A DNA stretch of 64,000 nucleotides from Stieleria maiorica (lineage in GTDB: Bacteria > Planctomycetota > Planctomycetia > Pirellulales > Pirellulaceae): NCBI RefSeq assembly GCF_008035925.1, contig NZ_CP036264.1:1461409-1525408 (forward strand), read 5' to 3'. The stretch's first letter is position 1. Each line of letters starts with the position of its first letter. The notes below the pieces were generated by a model. It did not search any database. It saw only the letters and a program-made list of their open reading frames with translations, and was not told the DNA's origin. Position numbers and translations under genes: made by a program. Below are positions 18,790-25,798 of this stretch, piece after piece.

Positions 18790-20519
18790 CGGCGATTCTG
18801 GGATTGTCCGCCTTCTACCACGATTCTGCCGCCGCGTTGTTGGTCGATGGTGAAGTCGTCGCCGCGGCACAAGAGGAACGGTTCACGCGCAAGAAACACG
18901 ATGCCAGTTTCCCTACCCACGCGATCGACTTTTGTTTGAACCAAGCCGGCATCACCGCCGGCGAGTTGGACTACGTCGGCTTTTACGAAAAGCCGCTGCT
19001 GAAGTTTGACCGCTTGCTGGAAACGTACCTCTCGTTTGCCCCCCAAGGGTTCCGGTCGTTTTGGAAGGCGATGCCCGCGTGGATGACGGAAAAACTGCAT
19101 CTGCGGCGTGAGATCCGACGCGGGCTCGGGAACGAATACCGGCGGCGGATCGCGTTCGGTCATCACCATCAGTCGCATGCCGCCAGCGCGTTCTACCCCT
19201 CGCCCTATGACCAGGCCGCCATCTTGACCATGGACGGCGTCGGCGAATGGGCTACGACGACGATGGGGATGGGGCGAGGCAGTTCGATTGAGTTGACCGA
19301 CGAAATCCGATTCCCCCACTCACTCGGTCTGCTCTACTCGGCCTTCACCTACTACTGTGGTTTTCGAGTCAATTCGGGTGAGTACAAGCTGATGGGGCTG
19401 GCCCCCTACGGACGGCCCAAGTATGTCGACCTGATCAAGGATCGCTTGGTGACGATTCATGCCGATGGTTCCTTCCATTTGAATCTCGACTACTTCGGCT
19501 ATTGTCAGTCGTTGCGGATGACGACGCCAAAGTTCCATCGTTTGTTGGGACGGTCGCCGCGGCAAAGGGACAGCGAGATCGAGGATCTGGATCGCGACTT
19601 GGCCGCTTCGGTGCAGGTGGTGACCGAAGAGATCGTGTTGCGGTCGGCGCGACATCTTCATGAAACGACGAAAGCCACCAACCTCTGCTTGGCCGGCGGC
19701 GTCGCACTCAATTGCGTCGCCAACGGACGCGTGCTTCGCGAAGGCCCCTTCGATTCGATCTGGATTCAACCGGCCGCCGGCGATGCCGGTGGCGCCTTGG
19801 GCATCGCACAGTTCATCTGGCATCAACTGCTCGGCAAGCCACGGCGACCCCTGCCGTGCGACTCGCAACGCGGCAGCCTGCTGGGGCCGGAGTACTCGAG
19901 CGAACAGGTGCGCGCGGTGCTGGATCGTCACGGTGCGGTTTACGAATCGATCACTGATACCGGAGAGCTCGACCGCAGGGCGGCGGCATTGTTGGCCGAT
20001 GGGATGGTGGTGGGGCGATTCGCCGGGCGGGCGGAATTCGGACCGCGGGCACTGGGCAACCGCAGTATTCTGGGCGACCCGCGGCGAAGCGACATGCAGT
20101 CGACGATGAATTTAAAAATCAAGTTTCGTGAATCGTTCCGGCCCTTCGCGCCCGCCGTTTTACTGGACCATGTCGGCGACTATTTTGCGTTGGACGACAG
20201 ACAGACCAGCCCCTACATGTTGCTGGTGTGCCAAACGAAAAGCGATGCCTTGCCGGCGGTAACGCACGTCGACGGATCGGCCCGTGTGCAGACGGTGGAC
20301 CAGGAACAGAATCCGCGATTCGAAGCGCTGCTTGCGGAGTTCTACCGTCAAACCGGCTGCCCGGTGCTGATCAACACCAGCTTCAACGTCCGTGGCGAGC
20401 CGATCGTCGGTTCACCGGACGACGCGTATCGCTGCTTCATGAAGACCCACATGGACGCACTGGTGGTCGGCGATTGTTTGTTGGTGAAGGAGCGGCAAAG
20501 AGGACGGATGGCAGAATGA
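18786..20519 (+). CDS. NodU/CmcH-family carbamoyltransferase
   Basis: A 577-aa protein. The N-terminal part (ILGLSAFYHDSAAALLVDGE, then EERFTRKKHDASFP) and the HHHQSHAASAFYPSPYDQAA segment with TMDGVGEW match the Kae1-like domain of NodU/TobZ carbamoyltransferases. The C-terminal domain has GRAEFGPRALGNRSILGDPR and PVLINTSFNVRGEPIVGSP, also family hallmarks. Such enzymes make carbamoyl-AMP from carbamoyl phosphate and ATP and transfer the carbamoyl group to a hydroxyl of a sugar or natural product. The acceptor is unknown. The gene overlaps mfnE by ATGA; further on come SxtJ-like and DUF5989 genes, common companions. The last codons and TGA resemble the family E repeat that follows. Confidence 0.92.
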   Translation: MTAILGLSAFYHDSAAALLVDGEVVAAAQEERFTRKKHDASFPTHAIDFCLNQAGITAGELDYVGFYEKPLLKFDRLLETYLSFAPQGFRSFWKAMPAWMTEKLHLRREIRRGLGNEYRRRIAFGHHHQSHAASAFYPSPYDQAAILTMDGVGEWATTTMGMGRGSSIELTDEIRFPHSLGLLYSAFTYYCGFRVNSGEYKLMGLAPYGRPKYVDLIKDRLVTIHADGSFHLNLDYFGYCQSLRMTTPKFHRLLGRSPRQRDSEIEDLDRDLAASVQVVTEEIVLRSARHLHETTKATNLCLAGGVALNCVANGRVLREGPFDSIWIQPAAGDAGGALGIAQFIWHQLLGKPRRPLPCDSQRGSLLGPEYSSEQVRAVLDRHGAVYESITDTGELDRRAAALLADGMVVGRFAGRAEFGPRALGNRSILGDPRRSDMQSTMNLKIKFRESFRPFAPAVLLDHVGDYFALDDRQTSPYMLLVCQTKSDALPAVTHVDGSARVQTVDQEQNPRFEALLAEFYRQTGCPVLINTSFNVRGEPIVGSPDDAYRCFMKTHMDALVVGDCLLVKERQRGRMAE

Positions 20520-20913
20520 AATGCCAGCGGGAAGCGTGAGCGAGCGGCCCATGCTTCCGATAGCGTGCAACGGGAAGGCGGCAAAACGATGGGGGCAAAA
20601 CGATGAGTGAGAAATGCCAGCGGGAAGCGTGAGCGAGCGGCCCGAGCTTGGGACAGCGTACAACGGGAAGAGGGCAAAACGATGGGGGCAAAACAATGGG
20701 AGAGAAATGCCAGCGGGAAGCGTGAGCGAGCGGCCCGAGCTTGGGACAGCGTACAACGGGAAGAGGGCAAAACGATGGGGGCAAAACAATGGGAGGGAAA
20801 TGCCAGCGGGAAGCGTCAGCGAGCGGCCTGTGCATGGGGCAGCGTGCAGCGGGAAGGAGGCAGAATGATTCGGGGCAGAATGATGGGAGAGAAATGCCAG
20901 CGGGAAACGTCAC
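20518..20913. repeat. Family E tandem array, 93-bp period
   Basis: Units start with GAAATGCCAGCGGGAAGCG at 20518, 20611, 20704, 20797 and 20891, spaced 93, 93, 93 and 94 bp. Units 2 and 3 are almost identical. Each unit ends in G/A-rich blocks of the kind GGCAAAACGATGGGGGCAAA. The fifth unit is interrupted after CGTCAC by the family D element and resumes at about 21041 as AGTCAGCGAGCGGCCC. Since 93 is divisible by 3, open frames run through the array; they are not considered genes. There are no variable spacers, so this is not CRISPR. Confidence 0.9.
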
Positions 20914-21040
20914 GGCCTGTTGATTTAATTCGATCACACGTGGGATCAGCCGTTTCGCGCAAGCGTACGGGCCTCCAATACCAAGAAAATGCACTGTCGC
21001 CCGTAGGCTCGCGCCAAACGGCTGATTAAATCAACAGGCC
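20914..21040. repeat. Family D element with perfect 16-bp terminal inverted repeats, inserted in the family E array
   Basis: The terminal repeats are GGCCTGTTGATTTAAT (20914-20929) and its exact complement (21025-21040). The interior holds a second palindromic pair (ATCAGCCGTTTCGCGCAAGC and GCTCGCGCCAAACGGCTGAT). There is no room for a transposase, so it is a MITE-like non-autonomous element. TCA on both sides may be a short target duplication. Confidence 0.85.
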
Positions 21041-21275
21041 AGTCAGCGAGCGGCCCAAGCTTGGATTTGCGTGCCGCGGTAAGGAAACCGAATGATGCGG
21101 GGGAAAATGTTTGGGGGCAGGGATGGCATGTGGTAAACAGGATTAGAATGACAGGTCTACCGACATGTTGAGCACAACGATTCTTTCATTGTTTTGCCCC
21201 CATCGTTTTGCCACTGCTCCGATCCCCAGCTAAGTTGTCGTCCCCTGAGACCCCGCCTTTAATCATCACCTCACC
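21041..21275. other. End of the repeat region before the SxtJ-like gene
   Basis: After the rest of unit 5 of family E, 21187-21212 is an exact reverse complement of 20673-20698 (GGCAAAACGATGGGGGCAAA...). The E array is therefore bounded by inverted modules. Bases 21213-21275 should hold the leader of the next gene. No coding sequence is seen. Confidence 0.65.
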
Positions 21276-21668
21276 ATGCCCCCCCCGACCGCCTCACAAC
21301 AACGCTATTTCGGGATCGCCATCGCGGCGGCATTATTGATGCTGTCGTGGATCGGTTGGCGTGCGATCGGTTCGCCGCTGCTGTCCGGCGGGTTGGTTGT
21401 CGCGGCGTTGGGCCTGGCGCCTGTGTATTATTTATTCCCGGCATCGCAGCCAAAACTGATGGCGTTATTTCACGCGATCACGTTTCCGATCCGCTGGACT
21501 GCCACGATCGTTGTGCTGGGAATCGTTTATTATGCAGTGGTGACGCCGGTGTCGATTTGGTTTCGCCTGAGCGGCAAATCGATTCGCAAATCCGATCCCG
21601 ACGCACGGTCCAACTGGCGGTCGATCGAATTGCCATCCGAACCGGAATCCTACTTCAGAACCTTCTAA
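21276..21668 (+). CDS. SxtJ-family small membrane protein
   Basis: A 130-aa protein with three hydrophobic segments (about residues 9-29, 33-51 and 68-92), then a basic, soluble tail (SGKSIRKSDPDARSNWRSIE). TPVSIWFRLSGK and the spacing of helices match the SxtJ family, named after a gene of the saxitoxin cluster that accompanies carbamoyltransferases in cyanobacteria. The molecular role is unknown. It is followed 8 nt later by the DUF5989 gene. The matching carbamoyltransferase lies 756 nt upstream, beyond the repeat array. Confidence 0.78.
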   Translation: MPPPTASQQRYFGIAIAAALLMLSWIGWRAIGSPLLSGGLVVAALGLAPVYYLFPASQPKLMALFHAITFPIRWTATIVVLGIVYYAVVTPVSIWFRLSGKSIRKSDPDARSNWRSIELPSEPESYFRTF

Positions 21669-21676
21669 GCGCCACG

Positions 21677-21907
21677 ATGACGACGCCCCACAGCCCGTCC
21701 GAGCAACCTCAAGACGAACAAGGCGACAAGTCCTTCGACTCGATGGCCGAGGGATCGGATCCGGGGATCTTGCGCGAGTTCATCTGGTTTGTGAAGTACA
21801 ACAAGAAGTGGTGGTTGACGCCCATCCTGGTCGTGTTACTGCTGTTGGTCGTCCTGGCCTTCGTCACCAGTTCCCCCGCCGCCCCCTTCATTTACACGTT
21901 GTTCTGA
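21677..21907 (+). CDS. DUF5989-family small membrane protein
   Basis: A 76-aa protein: an acidic, probably unstructured N-terminal part to about residue 33, then LREFIWFVKYNKKWWLTPIL followed by one transmembrane helix (VVLLLLVVLAFV) and a short tail. The FxxxxKKWWLxPI pattern is the DUF5989 signature. The ATG at 21677 lies 8 nt after the SxtJ stop, so the two are coupled. Its function is unknown; members often travel with SxtJ and carbamoyltransferase genes. Its 3' end overlaps the convergent export-domain gene by 72 nt. Confidence 0.8.
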   Translation: MTTPHSPSEQPQDEQGDKSFDSMAEGSDPGILREFIWFVKYNKKWWLTPILVVLLLLVVLAFVTSSPAAPFIYTLF

Positions 21908-23152
21908 CTTTGCGTTATCGTCCAGAACGTCACCGACGATTTCATGCCACCGCTTGGCAATTTTTCTGTACTGACTGTACTTGAGCTCTGCACTTTGGTT
22001 TTCCACCTCTGCTTGTACCGCTTGAGATTTCACATCGGATAGCTCAGCAGAGGTCGTCGCTCCCGATGTAAAAAGTTGTTCGGTAACGCCAAGCTTTGCT
22101 TTTGCTTTCTCAAATAGTTCTTGTTTTGAGCGAAGCTCTGTTGCTAGCTGTTGAATCACATCCGCCATGTAGTCTCTTTCTAATTCAAGACGAAAGCGTT
22201 TGGTTTCTTGGAGGGGTTTAAGGTTTGCGATGGCTTTAGTGATATTCCTACGACTTTGGTCGCTCTGCACCGGCATTCTTTCGAGCGTTTGTCGCCAGGC
22301 ATCACCTTTCTCCTGTAGCGAGCGGATTTCTGCGACCAACTCCCTCGCTCTGTCGAGACGGCCGTAGGTGTCTTCGAAGGACGCCACACCGGTGGGAAGT
22401 GGGGATGCAGATGCGCTGCCAAGCACATTTTCAATCAAAACCGGAGACGGCTCATTCGACTGCAGCGAGGCTTCTCCTTTCGGGATCAACGTCAGCATCG
22501 GACGCGCCTTCCCGGGACGCAAGATGTCTTCGCCGATGTAGGTTTGCGCGATTTTTTCTTCCGCCTGACGCACCGTCAGCCCGGCGACTTCGATCGGGTC
22601 AACCATCGGCAGCGTGATCGCGCCGTCGGAGCCGACGGCCAGTGGGAATCCGGTGACCAACCGCCCCGAATTCATCACGGTGACGTTGGGCGGAATCGGC
22701 GGCCCTTTGGCGGGGCCCATCGGCAGGATGCCCGGCAGGTAGACCGCGACGGTGTCACCGATGCCGATGACGTCAAAGAATTCGTCTTCTGGCGGAGTGT
22801 TGGCTTGCCAGTCCGCGACTTGCTCGGACAGCAAGTCTTCGACTTTGCGGTCGATGATCCGGTCTCGGATCGCCTCGCGGTTCTCGAGCGTTTCCTCTGC
22901 CCGACGCAACTTCTCTCGCATCTCCCGGATCTGCTCGCGCTGGGCCGTCTGGCGAGCGTCGAAACTCTGCTCGACGAGCGTCCTGACTTTCGTCTTCAAC
23001 AGCGATTTGGAATCTGAGTCGCCTTGCGTGCTTCGGTACTCCGCCGCAATCGACTCGGCGTCTCGAATCAGTTTTTGATGGTTCTCATCGGCCAATCCGT
23101 GAGTCGAGCCGGCGATGGCGAACCACACGATCATCACTGTTACAGATCTCAT
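21836..23152 (-). CDS. Secreted coiled-coil protein with polysaccharide-export-like (Poly_export) domain
   Basis: A 438-aa protein. Residues 1-21 form a signal peptide. Residues ~25-115 are charged coiled coil (REQIREMREKLRRAEETLEN). Residues ~125-215 resemble the Poly_export/Wza N-terminal domain: FDVIGIGDTVAVYLP, then ITLPMVDPIEVAGLTVRQAE. The rest is a long coiled coil ending in GGGGGTGDEGQDDQQQ. Wza-like domains occur in outer-membrane polysaccharide exporters, but the SLBB and helical pore parts are not seen, so it is not a complete exporter. Its ATG overlaps the kinase stop (ATGA, 23149-23152), making it the third gene of the sigma/kinase operon. Its 3' end overlaps DUF5989. Confidence 0.7.
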   Translation of the reverse strand: MRSVTVMIVWFAIAGSTHGLADENHQKLIRDAESIAAEYRSTQGDSDSKSLLKTKVRTLVEQSFDARQTAQREQIREMREKLRRAEETLENREAIRDRIIDRKVEDLLSEQVADWQANTPPEDEFFDVIGIGDTVAVYLPGILPMGPAKGPPIPPNVTVMNSGRLVTGFPLAVGSDGAITLPMVDPIEVAGLTVRQAEEKIAQTYIGEDILRPGKARPMLTLIPKGEASLQSNEPSPVLIENVLGSASASPLPTGVASFEDTYGRLDRARELVAEIRSLQEKGDAWRQTLERMPVQSDQSRRNITKAIANLKPLQETKRFRLELERDYMADVIQQLATELRSKQELFEKAKAKLGVTEQLFTSGATTSAELSDVKSQAVQAEVENQSAELKYSQYRKIAKRWHEIVGDVLDDNAKSEQRVNEGGGGGTGDEGQDDQQQ

Positions 23153-24579
23153 TCGACTTCTCCCGTTTGATCGTTCTGTTCAATGCCTAGGTCCAAATCG
23201 CTCAACTGTCGGTCAAGCTCGTTCAATATCTGACCGACCCCATCGTCCCACTCCGCGGAGACGACGGGCGGGGGCTCCGTGTCCACGGTCGGTGGGTGCG
23301 GTCTCGAGGGCTGGACAGGGGTTACGGCCGGCCACATCACCACGCCTGCAATGACACCAGAGACGGTCACGATCAAAAACAGAATCGCGATGATTGCGCG
23401 ATGCCATGCACGTTGCCGTTTCGGAAGCAGTTCCTGCGGCAGACGATGGCGTGGATCGTGAAGATGATTGAGGCATTGACGCAGTGTCTTTGCCACGATC
23501 GAAGCGCTGCCCATTCGGCGGTCCCGGTCCTTTTCCATCAGCCGGGCGACCAACTGGCACATCCAATCGGGAACGTCGGGATTGAACTGGCTGATCGGGC
23601 GCGGTGATTCTTCGACGATCCGACGGAGCACTCCGTAACAACTGTCTGACGTGTAAGGTGGGTGTCCGGTACACATCGCGTACAGGACACTTCCCAGGCT
23701 AAACAGATCCGTTCGATGATCGATCGTCTCTCCACGAGCCTGTTCCGGCGACATGTATTCCGGTGTTCCGGCCAGCGTGCCGCTGCGGGTCAAGCCGAGA
23801 TCGTCGACGGCGCGGGCGAGCCCGAAATCGGTCAGCTTCAATCGTTCGATGCCGTCACCCAACAGGATGTTGCTCGGTTTCACGTCGCGATGGATCAGCC
23901 CTTTGTCATGGGCCGCTGCCAAGCCGTCGGCTACCTGACAGGCGATATGCAGCATCGCTTCGGTCGACATCGGCCATGATCGTTCGATGCGTCTTGCCAG
24001 CGACTCGCCGCGGACATAGGGCATGACCAGATACGGAAGACCATCGACTTCGCTGACCCCGTGAATCTCGATCACGTTTTCATGAACGATCGAAGCGGCG
24101 GCGCGGGCTTCCCGCGCGAACCGTTTTCGCGAGATCGGTGAAGCCGCCAAGGTGGGACGCAACAACTTGATCGCGACAAATCGATTAAGAGCTCCGTCAA
24201 ACGCTTTCAGAACGACCGCGGTCGCACCCGCCCCGACGATTCCGACCACTTCATAGACACCCAGTCGTCCGATCTTGCTGGGGTCGTCTGTCGGAGCAAG
24301 CAGGTTATGGATCTGTTGGTCTTCGACAAACCAAAGCTCGTCCGGCGAAGCATGCGTTCGCTCGGCATCGAGCGTGACGATCCTCTCGGGCGTCGAATCG
24401 GACAGGCACCCCGAGAGGGCCTGCCACCAATCCTGACCCGCTGCGATCGATTCCAGGTTGTTCTGGCAGGTTCGACATTCACCCAGATGGGTCTCAATTT
24501 CTTCCGCTCTCTCCCTCGGCAGGTCTTCGCACAGATACTGAAGCAGTGTCTCCGCCGCGGGGTGAAGTTCAGGGTTCAT
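23149..24579 (-). CDS. Membrane Ser/Thr protein kinase with N-terminal anti-sigma-type zinc finger
   Basis: A 476-aa protein from ATG 24579, preceded by GGGAG on the minus strand. Residues 31-38 give H-x3-C-x2-C (HLGECRTC), the anti-sigma zinc-finger pattern. The kinase domain spans ~108-370: VGAGATAVVLKA glycine loop, FVAIKLLRP lysine, LIHRDVKPSNILL catalytic loop, LTDFGLA metal loop, and AGTPEYMSPEQARG. A single membrane helix (AIIAILFLIVTVSGVIAGVV) follows, then a proline-rich and acidic tail outside. The start overlaps the ECF sigma gene by 11 nt. The fusion suggests one protein that both holds the sigma factor and relays a signal by phosphorylation; that is inference. Confidence 0.9.
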   Translation of the reverse strand: MNPELHPAAETLLQYLCEDLPRERAEEIETHLGECRTCQNNLESIAAGQDWWQALSGCLSDSTPERIVTLDAERTHASPDELWFVEDQQIHNLLAPTDDPSKIGRLGVYEVVGIVGAGATAVVLKAFDGALNRFVAIKLLRPTLAASPISRKRFAREARAAASIVHENVIEIHGVSEVDGLPYLVMPYVRGESLARRIERSWPMSTEAMLHIACQVADGLAAAHDKGLIHRDVKPSNILLGDGIERLKLTDFGLARAVDDLGLTRSGTLAGTPEYMSPEQARGETIDHRTDLFSLGSVLYAMCTGHPPYTSDSCYGVLRRIVEESPRPISQFNPDVPDWMCQLVARLMEKDRDRRMGSASIVAKTLRQCLNHLHDPRHRLPQELLPKRQRAWHRAIIAILFLIVTVSGVIAGVVMWPAVTPVQPSRPHPPTVDTEPPPVVSAEWDDGVGQILNELDRQLSDLDLGIEQNDQTGEVE

Positions 24580-25222
24580 CGGGTGATTCTCCCGATGAGT
24601 CTTCCGGCATGAGACTTTCATCGAATCGCTGCACCTCTTCGCGCAGCCGTCTCATGATGCGTGAGCGGCTTGTGTAAACCGCGCCGACGGATCGTCCGAG
24701 CTGCTCGGCGACCGTGTCGACGCTCTGTTGTTCGACCGACGTTTTCCAGAATGCCATCCAAGATGACTCGGCAAACTCTCCACGGATTCGCCCGGCCGCC
24801 CAGCGGAAAATCTCGTTGCGGCTTTCGTGACACATGACTCGATCAAACGCCTGCTGGTCACCCATATCCGTCAACTGCGCCAGTTGGTCATGGACTTCGG
24901 TCAATCCGCTGGCTTGCTCACGCGGCCGTCGGCGATGGTGATCGATGATCGCGGATCGGATGACCTGCCCCAGCCAGGTGCGGAATCGCGCCTGGTTGGA
25001 ATCGTGATCAAACCCGACGATCCCCTTGCTGACGCGAATCAAAACCTCTTGAACGATGTCCGACGCGTCGGCTTCCTGTAACCCGTAGCGGATCGAAACG
25101 CGGCGGATCACACCGCGATAGACCTGGACAAACTGCTGCCACGCCTCGCGATCACTGTGGTCACGCAGCCGTATCAGGATACTCGGTCGTGTATCTGGAG
25201 CGTTCAAAATCAAATCGTCCAA
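24569..25222 (-). CDS. ECF-type RNA polymerase sigma factor
   Basis: A 217-aa protein. Region 2 covers ~25-95: WQQFVQVYRGVIRRV, DASDIVQEVLIRV and FRTWLGQVIRSAIIDHHRR. Region 4 covers ~150-200: AFWKTSVEQQSVDTVAEQLG and SVGAVYTSRSRIMRRLREE, a helix-turn-helix for the -35 element. This is the pattern of planctomycete ECF groups paired with protein kinases. It is the first gene of an operon with the kinase and the export-domain protein (overlaps of 11 and 4 nt). A 576-nt repeat-filled gap lies upstream. Confidence 0.92.
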   Translation of the reverse strand: MDDLILNAPDTRPSILIRLRDHSDREAWQQFVQVYRGVIRRVSIRYGLQEADASDIVQEVLIRVSKGIVGFDHDSNQARFRTWLGQVIRSAIIDHHRRRPREQASGLTEVHDQLAQLTDMGDQQAFDRVMCHESRNEIFRWAAGRIRGEFAESSWMAFWKTSVEQQSVDTVAEQLGRSVGAVYTSRSRIMRRLREEVQRFDESLMPEDSSGESPDEP

Positions 25223-25798
25223 AGACGGGGGATTGAGAATCAGCAGATTACACGCAGGGAGTTCGGGGATCTGTCAGCGGATTGAAAGATTTTGGGATTA
25301 AAAAGGCAGAATGATGGGGGCAACGGGATGAAAGGGGGCAAGGCGATGGGAGAGAAATGCCAGCGGGAAGCGTCACGGCCTGTTGATTTAATCAGCCGTT
25401 TGGCGCGAGCCTACGGGCGCCGGTGCGTTTTCTTGGTAGAAGAAGCCCGTACGCTTGCGCGAAACGGCTGATCCCACGTGTGATCGAATTAAATCAACAG
25501 GCTGGTCAGCGAGCGGCGCGTGATTGGAGAAGCGTGCGGTGGGATGGGGGCAAAACGATGGGTGGGAGAGCGCGGTCGCGAATCCCTTCTGTCTGCCATC
25601 ATTCTGCCCCGTATCATTCTGCCATTATTTTCTCCACCTCCGCGAAAGCCTCCGCCGACCGAAAGCCCCCGCATGGTTTTGACCGCAGTTGGCTCGCGTT
25701 GGTGTTTCGCCTTTAGGCGATTCCTTGTCGCTGCGACGTAGCGACCGTGGGCTAACGCCCGCACAACAACATCAATGCCTGCGCCTTATCGCGTGTGG
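25223..25798. other. Repeat-filled intergenic region (576 nt) between the ECF operon and mlaD
   Basis: A second family E locus spans about 25302-25640. It has one unit that is interrupted by a family D element, and inverted end modules (GGCAGAATGATGGGGGCAAC near 25302; CATCATTCTGCCCCGTATCA + TTCTGCC near 25597). The remaining bases up to mlaD show no gene. The ECF sigma promoter should lie near 25223-25300 but is not identified. Confidence 0.65.
25377..25503. repeat. Family D element in opposite orientation, again inside family E sequence
   Basis: The terminal inverted repeats match 15 of 16 bases (25377-25392 and 25488-25503). The interior reads as the reverse complement of the copy at 20914-21040. 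The flanks are the same: GCCAGCGGGAAGCGTCAC before it and GTCAGCGAGCGGC after it, so both copies sit at one site of the E unit. Confidence 0.85.

Noticed and set aside
20518..20913. Possible CRISPR array
   Set aside because: The units are direct tandem copies of one 93-bp sequence with no short repeat/variable spacer structure, and no cas genes are present.
20607..21029. A 140-aa open frame with repeated RNASGKRERAARAWDSVQRE-like residues
   Set aside because: It is the translation of the 93-bp tandem array, which stays open only because 93 is divisible by 3. It runs on into the family D element and has no ribosome site.
20914..21040. Autonomous insertion sequence
   Set aside because: The element is only 127 bp and has no coding capacity; it is classed as a MITE-like repeat instead.
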